A stretch of 64,000 nt of DNA, from positions 627,690 to 691,689 of the forward strand of contig NZ_DF820425.1 in the NCBI RefSeq assembly GCF_000617845.2. Direction: 5' to 3'. The notes under the pieces were generated by a model. The model ran no database searches, was not told the origin of the DNA, and saw nothing but the letters and a program-made list of their open reading frames with translations. Made by a program: the position numbers and the translations under genes. This stretch comes from Bradyrhizobium sp. DOA9. Its GTDB lineage: Bacteria; Pseudomonadota; Alphaproteobacteria; Rhizobiales; Xanthobacteraceae. This document shows positions 7,785 to 18,195 of the stretch, one piece after another (the first letter of the stretch is position 1; each line of letters starts with the position of its first letter).

Positions 7785-9407
7785 TCACAAGCCGATGACA
7801 TACCCGTCCCGCCGGGGATCGGCGGCACCCGTCATCACGCCGGTGACCGGATCGAGCGCGATGGCCTGCATGCCTCCGCAGAGCATGGTCCACCCGGTGT
7901 CCAGGATCTCGATCTCGTGGCCGCGGCGTTTCAGTTCGGCGATCGTTTCCGGCGCGATGCGGTTCTCTGCCTGAATGAAGCGGCCGTCCCACAGCCGCGC
8001 ACGCGGCGCCTCGATCGCCTGCTGCAGAGGAAGTCCGAACTCGATGTGCTGCACATAAGCCTGGGCCTGGGTTTGCGGGATGCCGTAGCTGCCGGGCGTC
8101 CCCAGCGCGAGCACCGGACGGCTGCCGCGTGTCGCGATCGACGGTGCCACCGTCACCGGCAACGCGTCGCCCGGCTTGGCGAGGTTCGGGCTTGCCGGCT
8201 GCACGTCGGCCCAATGCAGATGGTTGTTGAGGCAAACGCCGGTCCCCGGCACCACGACGCCGCTGCCGAACGGGCTGCCGAGACTTTGGGTAATGCAGAC
8301 CACATTGCCTTCGGCGTCGGCGATCGAGAACGAGGTGGTGTGGCCGGGATCGGCACGATCCTGCGGCATCCATTGCTCGGTCGGGCCCGTGATCGGCTGG
8401 CCGTCGCTGACGCGCTGGCGAAGCCGCGCGATCGTCGCTTCGGACATTGCTGCAGCGGCTTGATCCGGTCCCAGATCGCCTCCCAGATTGTTATGGGCGA
8501 TGCGCTCGCCGGCGGCGAGACGGATCGCGCGGTAAACCGTGTCGAGATGATCGGCGCCGTCCTTCCGCAGACGGGAGAGGTCAAATCCTTCAAGGATCTT
8601 GAGGGTCAGGGCGAACTGGAAGCCGCCGCATTGCTGCGCCGGGACGTGAAGCTCGAGCCCCCGATAGGACACGGTCAGGGGATCGAACCAATGCGGCTTG
8701 ACGGCGATGACATCGTCCAGCGTCAGGCTGCCGCCGAGCGTGGCGAGATAGTCGACGATGCGCCGGCCGAGCTTGCCGCCATACAGATGCTCGGGCCCCG
8801 ATTCGGAGATCTCGGCAAGAGTCTGCGCGAGATCAGGCTGCGCAACGATGCTGCCGAGCTTCACCGGCATTCCATCCGGGAGATAGTTCCTGACCAGTGC
8901 GGCGTGCAGCTCCGGCCAGGGTTCGAGCAGCGGCACCTGCTCGTTGATCTCATCGACGCCGAAATCCGAGAGCGCAAAGCCGTCCCGCGCCAGCGTGATC
9001 GCCGGCGCAAAGACGTCTGGAAGCGATTTGCGTCCATAGCGTGAGAGCAGCTCGCACCAGCCCGCGAGATTGCCGGGCGTCGAGGCCGCCTGCGGACCGC
9101 GCTCGAGCTCGAATCTGCTGGTGTATCTGCCGACCGGGAAGCTCGCGGGCACCGGCGGCGCGAAGTCGAGCACGCGAATGCGCTGCTCGCTTGCGACCCA
9201 GACCGTGGCCAGTCCAAACCCGGCAAGCCCCGACATGAACGGCTCGACCACGTTGAGGGCTGCCGCCGCGGCGACGGCCGCATCGAACGCATTGCCGCCC
9301 TGCATCAGAAGCCGCGCACCGGCCTGTGCCGCGAGCGGATGCGCGGCGGCGACCATGCCGTGCCGCGAGAACAGCGTCGGACGCCCATATGTCCTGGCGA
9401 GCTGCAT
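7785..9407 (-). CDS. Gamma-glutamyltransferase family protein (540 aa)
   Basis: This is an Ntn-hydrolase of the gamma-glutamyltranspeptidase family: the N-terminal GGNAFDAAVAAAAALNVVEP block, the autocleavage/nucleophile region DPGHTTSFSIAD, and the small-subunit blocks LGSPFGSGVVVPGTG and GTPGSYGIPQTQ are all present. The precursor would be cut before the Thr of the TTSFS motif. No signal peptide is visible, so it is probably cytoplasmic, unlike classical periplasmic GGT. These enzymes hydrolyse or transfer gamma-glutamyl groups, and many non-classical members act on other amides. It lies 21 bases downstream of the dialkylglycine decarboxylase gene in the same direction, so the two likely work in one catabolic route. 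Specificity is not determinable from sequence alone. Confidence 0.88.
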   Translation of the reverse strand: MQLARTYGRPTLFSRHGMVAAAHPLAAQAGARLLMQGGNAFDAAVAAAAALNVVEPFMSGLAGFGLATVWVASEQRIRVLDFAPPVPASFPVGRYTSRFELERGPQAASTPGNLAGWCELLSRYGRKSLPDVFAPAITLARDGFALSDFGVDEINEQVPLLEPWPELHAALVRNYLPDGMPVKLGSIVAQPDLAQTLAEISESGPEHLYGGKLGRRIVDYLATLGGSLTLDDVIAVKPHWFDPLTVSYRGLELHVPAQQCGGFQFALTLKILEGFDLSRLRKDGADHLDTVYRAIRLAAGERIAHNNLGGDLGPDQAAAAMSEATIARLRQRVSDGQPITGPTEQWMPQDRADPGHTTSFSIADAEGNVVCITQSLGSPFGSGVVVPGTGVCLNNHLHWADVQPASPNLAKPGDALPVTVAPSIATRGSRPVLALGTPGSYGIPQTQAQAYVQHIEFGLPLQQAIEAPRARLWDGRFIQAENRIAPETIAELKRRGHEIEILDTGWTMLCGGMQAIALDPVTGVMTGAADPRRDGYVIGL

Positions 9408-9428
9408 CCGGAGAAGGCCTTCCGCCGA

Positions 9429-10838
<1,410 letters not shown>

Positions 10839-11702
10839 ATGCTGGATCTCACCCTTCTGAGGAATTTCGTCGTCGTGGCCCGCACCGGCTCGATCAGCCT
10901 GGCGGCCTTGCAGATCGGCCGGACGCAGTCCGCGCTCAGCATGCAGATGCAACGGCTGGAACAGACGATCACGCAGCCGCTGTTTCACCGCAGCGGATCC
11001 GGCATGAGGCTGACCGCGGCCGGCGAGAAACTGCTCGCCCACGCCGAGACGCTGCTGGCGCAACACGACGAGATTCTCGCCGACATGAGCGGCGAGAGTC
11101 TCAAGGGGACGCTGAGCCTGGGCTGCCCGGAGGACTACTCGATCGCCTTCCTGCCGGGGCTGCTGAAGGGATTCTGCGCGCTTCATCCCCATGTCGAACT
11201 GCGCATGGTCTGCGCCCCGACCTCCGAGCTGCGCCCAATGCTGGTGCGGCGCCAGATCGATATGGCGCTGGTCTCGCTGTCCGATGCCGGAGCGCGCGAG
11301 GTGATCCGCGAGGAGCGCTTCGTCTGGGTCGCGAACGAGGCCGAACCGAAAATACTGACGCAAGACGTCCTGCCTCTGGCGCTGTCGGCACCGATGAGCC
11401 TCGACTACCGCGCGGCCTGCGCCGCAATGGACGCGGTCAATCGGCGCTACAGGGTTGCCTACGCGAGCAACAGCCTCGCCGGCCTGATCGCGATCGCGCG
11501 CTCCGGTCATGCGATCAGCGTCCTGACACGAACCGCCGTTCCGTTCGATCTTCACGTCGTCTCGGCCGGACTGCCTCTGCTTCCGACCATCGGCATCGCG
11601 CTCGAATTCTCGGAGGCGAGGCCCTCGCTGCTGGCGACGACGCTGGCCGAGCACGTCCGTACCGTGTTGCCCGGACTGAAGACCAAGGCGGAGATCGATT
11701 AG
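10839..11702 (+). CDS. LysR-family regulator, probable DgdR-type (287 aa)
   Basis: The N-terminal winged helix-turn-helix (residues 1-60) reads LDLTLLRNFVVVARTGSISLA, then QIGRTQSALSMQMQRLE and the wing LFHRSGSGMRLTAAGE. This is the canonical LysR DNA-binding domain. The C-terminal part from about 90 is a two-lobe effector domain (KGTLSLGCPEDYSIAFLP...). It is divergent from dgdA across a 99-bp region with two dyads, the usual arrangement for a LysR regulator and its target. The known dgdA regulator DgdR is also of LysR type, from memory. By position it should sense a dialkylglycine or product and control dgdA-ggt. Effector identity is inference. Confidence 0.85.
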   Translation: MLDLTLLRNFVVVARTGSISLAALQIGRTQSALSMQMQRLEQTITQPLFHRSGSGMRLTAAGEKLLAHAETLLAQHDEILADMSGESLKGTLSLGCPEDYSIAFLPGLLKGFCALHPHVELRMVCAPTSELRPMLVRRQIDMALVSLSDAGAREVIREERFVWVANEAEPKILTQDVLPLALSAPMSLDYRAACAAMDAVNRRYRVAYASNSLAGLIAIARSGHAISVLTRTAVPFDLHVVSAGLPLLPTIGIALEFSEARPSLLATTLAEHVRTVLPGLKTKAEID

Positions 11703-11748
11703 CGACCTCTGCATCTCGATGTTCGCGCGTGTGCGGCGGGCGCAGCGC

Positions 11749-12792
11749 TCAGCTGATGTTCAGGAGGATCCGGCCCGAGGTGCCGCTGCGCATCAAGTCC
11801 AGCGCGGCGTTGATGTCGTCGAGCGTGAATTCGTGGGTCACGATGCCGCGATAGCTCACCTTGCCGGCATCGCTGAGGCGAACCAGGCGCGGGATATCGC
11901 GGGCGGGCTGGCATTGCCCGCCTTCCGATCCCTTCAGCACCTTCTCGAAGTGCAATGGCAGGGTATAGATCTCGGCCTTCTCGCGGGGCACCCCGACGAG
12001 GATGCAGCGGCCTTTCTTCGCGGTGATCTCGTAGGCGAGCTCGATCAGGTTCTTGACACCGGTGGTCTCGACGACCTTGTCGGGTCCGTCGGCCCCCGCG
12101 ATGGACCGGACCTCGGCGGCCACATCCTCCACCGCCTCGGAGTTGATGAGGTGGGTGGCGCCGAAATCCTTGGCCATGGCCAGCTTGTTGTCGAGGCGAT
12201 CGATCGCAATGACCGGCCAGGCGCCGACCATCGCGGCGAATTGCACGATGTTCAAGCCGACGCCGCCGACGCCGAACACGACGACGGCTTCGCCGATGGC
12301 GATCTGCGCATCGTTGTTGACGACCCCGAGCGCGGTCGTCACCGCGCAGCCGAGCAGCGGCGCGCTGGTACGATCGATCGTATCTGGAACAGGCGTGACG
12401 CGATTCTCCGACACCACGGCATATTCATTGAAGGTGGTGACCCAGCCCGCATTGAGGCGCTTGCCGCGCCAGGAATAGACCGGCGTGTTGGACTGGACGC
12501 CCTTGCCCGGCCGCCAATGCATGACGACAGTGTCGCCCCGCTTGCAGGAGACGACGCCGGGTCCGGTTTCAACGATGGTCGCCAGCGCCTCGTGCCCCAA
12601 CAGATGCGGCAGGAACTTGTCGACGCCCTTGACGGCGTCGATCTCGTTGATCTGCGCGCCGCAAATGCTCGACGTGTGCACATGGGCGAGCACCTGCCCG
12701 TGCTCGAGCCTGTCGGGCAAATTGAACTCGTCGACGATCAGCGGCTTGCCGGATTCGACGAGGATCGCGGCCTTTGCGGTCTTGATGTCCAT
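11749..12792 (-). CDS. Zinc-type medium-chain alcohol dehydrogenase family protein (347 aa)
   Basis: MDR-superfamily features are visible. A catalytic-zinc region has SSICGAQ (Cys44) and LLGHEAL (His67, Glu68); the nucleotide-binding motif GVGGVGLN lies near residue 170; an AIDR segment follows as the second Rossmann strand. The four-Cys structural zinc loop of classical alcohol dehydrogenases is absent: the stretch MHWRPGKGVQSNTPVYSW occupies that place with no Cys. These enzymes oxidise alcohols or reduce aldehydes with NAD(P). The gene starts 15 bases after a methyltransferase gene in the same direction, so the pair probably forms an operon. The substrate is unknown. Confidence 0.85.
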   Translation of the reverse strand: MDIKTAKAAILVESGKPLIVDEFNLPDRLEHGQVLAHVHTSSICGAQINEIDAVKGVDKFLPHLLGHEALATIVETGPGVVSCKRGDTVVMHWRPGKGVQSNTPVYSWRGKRLNAGWVTTFNEYAVVSENRVTPVPDTIDRTSAPLLGCAVTTALGVVNNDAQIAIGEAVVVFGVGGVGLNIVQFAAMVGAWPVIAIDRLDNKLAMAKDFGATHLINSEAVEDVAAEVRSIAGADGPDKVVETTGVKNLIELAYEITAKKGRCILVGVPREKAEIYTLPLHFEKVLKGSEGGQCQPARDIPRLVRLSDAGKVSYRGIVTHEFTLDDINAALDLMRSGTSGRILLNIS

Positions 12793-12807
12793 GGATCGCG
12801 CGCCCGG

Positions 12808-13473
12808 TCACTCGAAATAGATGAATTCGTAGTCGCCGGTGTAGCCGAGCTTGCCGTAGAGCCAGATCCATTCCGAGGTGTGCAGGATGGATTCCGCCGT
12901 CAGCGCCCAGCATTCGAGGTTGTGCAGCTCGGCGACGTTCCGGTAGCCCTCGACCATCACGTATTTGTTCTTGCCGACCCGCTCGATCTCCTTGAGCGCG
13001 GCCTCGAGCTCGTAGAGCCTGAGATTGTGCAGCGTGCCGAGCGAGATGACGAGGTCGAAGCTGTGGTCGCCGAAAGGATAGACGTCCTGGGCGCGATAGT
13101 TGAACAGATAGGGCTTCACCTGCTCGTGCGCGTTGGCAAGTCCATGCTTGGAGATGTCGAAGCCCGTGACCTTGAGGCCCGGCAGAATCTTCTGCATCTC
13201 GTAGAGCAGGAAGCCCTTGCCGCAGCCGACGTCGAGCACGCTCGACCCGTCCTTCAGGCCGTAGGTCTCGATCAGCGCCTTGGCGACCGGGGCCCACCGC
13301 CCCTCGATGAAGCGGTAGCCGCCATAGCCGAAGCGGCGGTCGCCGTCCCAATAATCGGCCTCGTATTCCCGCGCCTTCAGCGAGCAGCCGATCTTGTCGT
13401 CGTTCATGCGGCCCATGTAGTCGCGCTTGGTCGCAGTGTGCAGCGGCGTCACGATATTCAGCAGTCGTCCCAT
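12808..13473 (-). CDS. Class I SAM-dependent methyltransferase (221 aa)
   Basis: The Rossmann-fold methyltransferase signature is clear. Motif I is VLDVGCGKGFLLYE; an acidic loop follows (VTGFDISKHGL), then a motif IV-like FDLVISLGTLHN. The N-terminus reads MGRLLNIVTPLHTATKRDY and the C-terminus ends LGYTGDYEFIYFE. I start at the ATG at 13473, with GAGGG about 5 bases upstream; longer forms from 13491 or 13551 lack a good RBS. It lies directly upstream of the alcohol dehydrogenase gene. A paired methyltransferase and dehydrogenase suggests modification of a small molecule or sugar, but nothing in the sequence fixes the acceptor. Confidence 0.85.
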   Translation of the reverse strand: MGRLLNIVTPLHTATKRDYMGRMNDDKIGCSLKAREYEADYWDGDRRFGYGGYRFIEGRWAPVAKALIETYGLKDGSSVLDVGCGKGFLLYEMQKILPGLKVTGFDISKHGLANAHEQVKPYLFNYRAQDVYPFGDHSFDLVISLGTLHNLRLYELEAALKEIERVGKNKYVMVEGYRNVAELHNLECWALTAESILHTSEWIWLYGKLGYTGDYEFIYFE

Positions 13474-13731
13474 TGAGCCCTCGGATTTCATCACGCGCGG
13501 AGAGTGCGGCCTGAGGAGCCTCGCACGTGACCTTGCGACTCGCCCTAGCATTTGTGGCCAAGGCCATCATTGTTTCAGATCAATGATGTGGAAATGCTGC
13601 GGCGGCGCCGGTCAAGAACCGGCCGATGATTTGGGCGCGAGGTTCCCAGCTGCGGCTGCCGGTGGCCGTGACATGGCGACGCTGGAACGCGAACGCGCCT
13701 TGCGGCGTTCGGCAGCAAGGAGAATCCTGCC

Positions 13732-14058
13732 ATGCCGACCAAGCCCACCATCGCCCGCATCTGGCGCGGCCGTACTCGCCGCGACCTCGCCGACGCCTAC
13801 CAGGCCTATCTGCAGGCCGAGGGCATCCCGCCGCTGCGCAAGACCGCGCTCGGCGTGCAGCAATTGCGCGAGGACCGCGACGAGGAGACGTGGTTCACCA
13901 CCATTTCCTACTGGGCCGACATCGCAGCCATGACCGCCTTCACCAAGGGCGAGCCGACCAAGGTCCATCATCTCGCGCGCGACGCGGAGTTCCTGATCGA
14001 GCTGCCGGAGCGCATCGAGATCCACCGCATCCTGATCGACGAGCAGGGCCTGCGGTGA
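13732..14058 (+). CDS. Small antibiotic-biosynthesis-monooxygenase-like protein (108 aa)
   Basis: The 108-residue protein has the alternating pattern of a dimeric alpha/beta barrel (ferredoxin-like ABM fold): ARIWRGRTRRDLADAYQAYL, a short helix, then EETWFTTISYWADIAAM and a final IHRILIDEQ strand. A helix-strand run with aromatic and Trp residues is typical of ABM-type proteins, which act as cofactorless oxygenases or simply bind small ligands. AAGGAGAA lies 8 bases before the ATG. It is a single gene between the methyltransferase and the leader/dioxygenase unit. The family call is by pattern and memory and no substrate can be proposed. Confidence 0.7.
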   Translation: MPTKPTIARIWRGRTRRDLADAYQAYLQAEGIPPLRKTALGVQQLREDRDEETWFTTISYWADIAAMTAFTKGEPTKVHHLARDAEFLIELPERIEIHRILIDEQGLR

Positions 14059-14122
14059 AAGCCTCGCCCATCCGTTTGTCCGTGTCTTGATTCCGCACTC
14101 CGCCGCGCTATACGTTCCCGCC

Positions 14123-14158
14123 ATGAAGTTCATCTCCACATTCTTCCCGCTGATCTGA
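14123..14158 (+). CDS. Candidate 11-residue leader peptide MKFISTFFPLI
   Basis: A complete short frame (ATG AAG TTC ATC ... CTG ATC TGA) sits 84 bases upstream of the dioxygenase start. Its stop codon lies inside the left arm of an 8-bp stem (14151-14158), so a ribosome finishing or stalling on this peptide would hold that stem open. This geometry is that of a regulatory leader ORF. The peptide is hydrophobic and Phe/Ile rich. No strong Shine-Dalgarno stands before it (only GTTCCCGCC), so translation is uncertain. Confidence 0.45.
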   Translation: MKFISTFFPLI

Positions 14159-14205
14159 ACGGCAGAACGCCGTTCCGGCGCTCCTGCGCCACTCAGATCA
14201 AACGG
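14147..14205 (+). promoter_or_regulatory. Predicted three-way-junction RNA in the dioxygenase leader
   Basis: A perfect basal stem TGATCTGA (14151-14158) pairs with TCAGATCA (14193-14200). It encloses two perfect hairpins: ACGGC (14159-14163) with GCCGT (14169-14173), and GGCGC (14177-14181) with GCGCC (14186-14190). An outer CCG (14147-14149) can pair with CGG (14203-14205). A stem holding two hairpins is riboswitch-like or attenuator-like, but there is no T-tract. It does not match a riboswitch class that I know. The downstream gene starts at 14243. Confidence 0.5.
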
Positions 14206-14242
14206 CTTCGCGCGATGCGGTAGCCGAACGGAGAAATGTGCA

Positions 14243-15034
14243 ATGCCCAAGACCGAACAGGCTGGCCTGACGCCCAGTCAGGTCCAGAGCTTCATCGACG
14301 ACGGTTTCGTCAAACTCGAGAATGCCTTCAGCGCCGACCTTGCCAAGCAATGCAGGGACGAGCTGTGGGCGGATATCGGCCTGTCGCCGGACGAGCCGGA
14401 ACATTGGACCCAGCCCGTTGTCCGGGTAGCGTCCAAAGCGACGCCCCCCTTCAGTGAAGCTGCGAATACGCCGCGTCTGCACAAGGCCTATGATCAGCTC
14501 GCCGGCGAAGGGCGCTGGCTTGCGCCCAGGGGCCTCGGAACCTTTCCGATCCGCTTCCCGTCATCGCAATCGCCAGGCGATGACGGCTGGCATGTGGACA
14601 TGAGCTTTGGCACCGCCCATGCCGACTTCATGGAATGGCGTGCCGATGTGAAGAGCAGCGGCCGTGCGCTGCTGATGCTCTTCCTGTTCTCGGAGGTCGG
14701 AAACGATGATGCGCCCACGCGGATCCGGAAAGGCTCGCATGCGGCCATCGCGCGGGAGCTGCTGCCCCATGGCGAGGCGGGCGCGACGCTCCGGCAACTT
14801 GCTGCCGGCGACTGGGCGTCGACCAGGGATTGCAAGGTTGAACTTGCGACCGGCAAGGCAGGCACCGTCTATCTGTGCCACCCGTTCCTGGTTCATGCCG
14901 CGCAACCGCACCGCGGGAAACGGCCGCGCTTCATGGCACAGCCTCCGCTGCTGCCGAGGGGCGAGTTCGATCCGGCATTGCCGCCTTCACCGATTCAGAT
15001 CGCGATCCGGCGGGCTTGCGGGCTGACGGTGTAG
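14243..15034 (+). CDS. Phytanoyl-CoA dioxygenase (PhyH) family oxygenase (263 aa)
   Basis: The protein has the double-stranded beta-helix layout of Fe(II)/2-oxoglutarate dioxygenases. The metal motif is HVD (H117, D119) in GWHVDMSFG, and the distal histidine is in FLVHAAQPHRGKRPRF near residue 218, with a basic residue following for 2-oxoglutarate. The N-terminal LTPSQVQSFIDDGFVKLENAF is typical of the PhyH family. Such enzymes hydroxylate small organic molecules using oxygen and 2-oxoglutarate in the cytoplasm; the substrate is not deducible. The gene is alone on its strand and preceded by a leader ORF and structured RNA, which implies controlled expression. No downstream partner follows: the next gene is convergent. 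Confidence 0.85.
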   Translation: MPKTEQAGLTPSQVQSFIDDGFVKLENAFSADLAKQCRDELWADIGLSPDEPEHWTQPVVRVASKATPPFSEAANTPRLHKAYDQLAGEGRWLAPRGLGTFPIRFPSSQSPGDDGWHVDMSFGTAHADFMEWRADVKSSGRALLMLFLFSEVGNDDAPTRIRKGSHAAIARELLPHGEAGATLRQLAAGDWASTRDCKVELATGKAGTVYLCHPFLVHAAQPHRGKRPRFMAQPPLLPRGEFDPALPPSPIQIAIRRACGLTV

Positions 15035-15111
15035 GGGATGGACGATCTCTCGGAGAAGATCATCTCCCAAGCCGCCTGACCCGCGGGCGTATACGCCGCA
15101 ACGTCACGCCG

Positions 15112-16011
15112 TCACAGTTTCCCATACACCCGCGCGGCAACCGCCTTCAGGCGCTCGACCGAGCCGGACTGCGGATGCGGCTTGACCGGGGCGAACAGGA
15201 TCGAGGCCTGCCGGCCGTTCCTCCAGACATAGATGGTGACGGCATTGCCGTTGCCCTTGGTGCAGGAATGCTCGCCGAAGGCTTCGCGGCCGAGCTCGGG
15301 GATCGCCACGTGCGTGCACGGCCCTGCGCGCTTCATCATGCCGATGGCGGTATCGCGCGAGGTCGCGATCACCGCAACCGTCATGGTGTTGGCCTCGCGA
15401 TCGAACATCATGCAGCTGCCCGCGCCGGTGCGCTGCACCGTCAGCGTGCCGTTGTCGAGAAAGCCGTCGGCATCGGCGGCCGTGAGCCACTCGCAATTGC
15501 CGAACCGCTCGCTGCTCTTGCTCACGCTTGCGACGGCAATGCGTGCGGCTTCGGTGACGGGTCCGAGCAGCGCATCGTCGGCGCGCCGGCCGATCGGATA
15601 GACGCTGATCTGCAGGATGTAATCGCCGGACAGGGCGACGACCGAAGCCTCCTGGCGCTCGGCGCCCGCGGCGCTGGTTCCGCCCTGGCCTTCGTCGCCG
15701 ATTCCGGACACTGCGCTCAGCTTCATGCGCTCACCGAGCGTCTTGACGAAGGTCGCGTACAATTCCCGGGCGCGGTCCTTGTCGGGATTGCGGAACACGG
15801 AGAGCATCATCGTGTCGCCGCGCCCGGCCTGGTAGATGCAGCCGCGACCGTCCTGGTTCGAGATCAGCGACCATTTCAGCGCCGGCATCGCGCGGGCGAG
15901 CTCCTGCGCGCTGATGAACGGGCAGGTTTCGGCCGCGCGCGCGGGAAGCGGGGCGGCGGCGATGGCAAGGAATAAAACGAGGCGGGAAAATAGACGATCG
16001 ATCGTGCGCAT
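15112..16011 (-). CDS. Secreted duplicated-domain protein of unknown function (299 aa)
   Basis: A signal peptide (RLVLFLAIAAAPLPARA, mature start AETCPF) is followed by two related halves. Each half has a Cys-led start (ETCPFISAQELARAMP and FGNCEWLTAADADGFLDN), a central CIYQ or CMMFD segment, and an Ile/Val-rich strand region. The pattern looks like a duplicated periplasmic domain with disulfides, possibly similar to small lipid- or ligand-binding folds, but I recognise no named family. No lipobox is visible. It stands between the dioxygenase gene (convergent) and the adenylate cyclase gene (same strand, 59 bases away). Export is well supported; function is open. Confidence 0.8.
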   Translation of the reverse strand: MRTIDRLFSRLVLFLAIAAAPLPARAAETCPFISAQELARAMPALKWSLISNQDGRGCIYQAGRGDTMMLSVFRNPDKDRARELYATFVKTLGERMKLSAVSGIGDEGQGGTSAAGAERQEASVVALSGDYILQISVYPIGRRADDALLGPVTEAARIAVASVSKSSERFGNCEWLTAADADGFLDNGTLTVQRTGAGSCMMFDREANTMTVAVIATSRDTAIGMMKRAGPCTHVAIPELGREAFGEHSCTKGNGNAVTIYVWRNGRQASILFAPVKPHPQSGSVERLKAVAARVYGKL

Positions 16012-16070
16012 CGGACGAACTTACTATCGAAACGGCGCGCCCGACGAGATGAAACTGAACAAAAATCCTC

Positions 16071-17936
16071 CTACGCAGCCCCCGGCGCCTTCGCCCGCGT
16101 CAGGTCGTTCAGGAACTGCTCCATGAGCGGCTTGTTGCCGAAGCGGCGATAAGAGCGCTCTGCCTCCAACGAAAAGGTCGGTTGGGCCCCTACCAAGCTT
16201 GCCATGGTCAGCTGCGCCGCTTCGATATCACCGCGCCGCCCTTGCAGCGCAGCCTGGATGAGCAGGCAGTTGGCATCGCGCGGCGCCCTTACAAGGCATT
16301 CGGAGATCACGCTAGCCGACTCATCACGACGATCAGCGGCGTAAAGAGCCTGGCCATGCACATAGGCGTAATATTCCGGCGCCATGGGATGAAGGCGACG
16401 TGCCCGCTCGGCATTGGCAACGGCGTCCGCGTAGTCCCCGAAACGGACTTGCGCTTTTGCCAAGGCCATCATGCTATCCGGGTCGTTGGGATTCAGTTCG
16501 ACGGCGCGCTTGGCGGCCTGCAAGCCGCCCGCATAATCGCCCTGCACCGCCAGCCCGAAGCTGATCACCTGATAGCCGAGCGAGAGATTGGGATCGAGGC
16601 GCACAGCCTGGCGCGCTTCGCTGAGACCTAGTTCCAGCTCATGCGCTGTCGCCCGACCGCTCGACCTCTTGGCCACATCCGCGATGTAAGTGAGGGCCAA
16701 ACCCGCACGGGCGGCAGCATAGGCCGGGTCCATTTCCAGCGCGCGCTGATATAGGCCGCGTGCCTCCGTAAGTGCTTCCGCATCCTGGACGCCGTGCCGG
16801 TATCGATGACGAGCCCGCAGGAGCAGATCGTAAGCCTGAAGGTTGTCGGTCGGACGTTGCGCGGCAGCGATAGCTTCATTTCGGCCGATATACGGCGCGA
16901 GCTGAGCGACGATTTCGGTGGTCAGCTCGCTTTGTACGGTGAAGACGTCGGCAACCTGCCTGTCGAAGCTGCGCGACCAAAGGTGCGCGCCCGATTTCAC
17001 ATCGATCAGCTGCGCCGAGACGCGAAGCCGGTCCCCCTCGCGGCGCGCGCTGCCTTCCACAACGTAGGAAACGCCCAGCTTTGCTCCGAGCCTGCGCATA
17101 TCGCTTTCCTGCCCGCGCACGGCATAGGTGGAGTCGCGCGCGATGATCTGAAGCTCGGAATTCCTTGCAAGCGCCGTGGTCACATCCTCGGTCAGCCCGT
17201 CTGCAAAGTACGACTGGTCCCCGCCCATGGTGGCAAAGGGCATGACCGCGACTGACGGCCGCGGGTCGGCGCGGGTCTGGTCGAAAGATAGCGCGGCCGG
17301 GAGCCGGCTGACCATCGCCGCCAGGGACAGCGGTTGGATCTGCGTGCCGATGAGGACAAGGGCTAGGGCGGCGACGCCATACGACCAGCGCGCAGCGGTG
17401 CTGTGTAGAACGCGCGGGATTTTTCGCCAGCGAGACCACGAGGATTCCGCGCGCCGGACCCGGTAGACATTGAGACGCTCGGGAATGTTCTTGGCGCGCC
17501 TGCGGCCCACACGCGCGAACACATCGCCGCGATTGCGGTCTGCGGCCATGACGACAGCGCCGCTAACGAAGATGCTGCCGGGATCGGCCATCGTCTCAAG
17601 CCGTGTGGCGACATTGACGCCGTCGCCGTACATATCGCCATTATCCTCGATGACATCACCGAGGTTGATGCCTATACGCAGCTCAAATGGGGCGTTGTCG
17701 AACCCTTGCTGGATGGCAGCGGCCGCATCAACGGCTTCGTTGACGCTGGGAAACATCGCCAGGAACCCGTCCCCGGTCTTCTTGAAGATGCGTCCGCCAT
17801 GCTGCGCGACTGTGGGCTCGATCAGATTGTCGAAGACCGCGCGCAGCTCTTTATAGGTCGAGGCCTCGTTTTCGGCCATCATCAAGCTGTAGCTGACGAT
17901 GTCGGCGGCCATGATCGCGGCGAGCTTGCGTTCCAT
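16071..17936 (-). CDS. Class III adenylate/guanylate cyclase with TolB-like and TPR domains (621 aa)
   Basis: Residues 1-165 form a class III cyclase domain. RKLAAIMAADIVSYS carries the first metal Asp, and GRIFKKTGDGFLAMFPS carries the second metal/base-specificity region. A membrane segment (about 175-195, YGVAALALVLIGTQIQPLSL) follows, then a TolB/FlgO-like segment (PSVAVMPFATMGGDQSYFADGLTEDV) near 215-340. TPR-like helical repeats (AYAAARAGLALTYIAD, PDSMMALAKAQVRFGDY and others) run to the end. This multi-domain type is very common in Bradyrhizobium and is thought to make cAMP in response to unknown signals through the C-terminal parts. The start at the ATG at 17936 (MERKLAAI) fits the family; 100 upstream codons are Arg-rich noise. 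Activity is not proven. Confidence 0.85.
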   Translation of the reverse strand: MERKLAAIMAADIVSYSLMMAENEASTYKELRAVFDNLIEPTVAQHGGRIFKKTGDGFLAMFPSVNEAVDAAAAIQQGFDNAPFELRIGINLGDVIEDNGDMYGDGVNVATRLETMADPGSIFVSGAVVMAADRNRGDVFARVGRRRAKNIPERLNVYRVRRAESSWSRWRKIPRVLHSTAARWSYGVAALALVLIGTQIQPLSLAAMVSRLPAALSFDQTRADPRPSVAVMPFATMGGDQSYFADGLTEDVTTALARNSELQIIARDSTYAVRGQESDMRRLGAKLGVSYVVEGSARREGDRLRVSAQLIDVKSGAHLWSRSFDRQVADVFTVQSELTTEIVAQLAPYIGRNEAIAAAQRPTDNLQAYDLLLRARHRYRHGVQDAEALTEARGLYQRALEMDPAYAAARAGLALTYIADVAKRSSGRATAHELELGLSEARQAVRLDPNLSLGYQVISFGLAVQGDYAGGLQAAKRAVELNPNDPDSMMALAKAQVRFGDYADAVANAERARRLHPMAPEYYAYVHGQALYAADRRDESASVISECLVRAPRDANCLLIQAALQGRRGDIEAAQLTMASLVGAQPTFSLEAERSYRRFGNKPLMEQFLNDLTRAKAPGAA

Positions 17937-18195
17937 CAGCGGTTTTCCCTGAACAGGGGCATTGCGGACATTCGGCGCCAGCTTGAAACTAAACCTTCCA
18001 ACCCGCATGCGGTTATCAACACAGCTCATATGTGCGTGAGCAATGAGACCCGTCAGATGGTCTGCAGGCAGGGACACTCCGCGCAGACGGCCGATCCTGG
18101 GTTTCCCTGCCGGGTCCCATTTGGCGGAGCAGATGAGCGGCTGCACCTCATGGCGGCGGTGAGGCCGGCGCCGGCTCAGCGTGGTCGGACCGTCG

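Noticed and set aside
11719..13476. 585-codon plus-strand frame opposite dehydrogenase and methyltransferase
   Set aside because: Covers two real genes on the other strand and crosses their boundary; sequence is compositionally biased antisense.
14123..14205. Leader RNA as a SAM-II or other known alphaproteobacterial riboswitch
   Set aside because: No pseudoknot pattern or conserved bases of SAM-II could be placed, and the gene is not in a methionine pathway.
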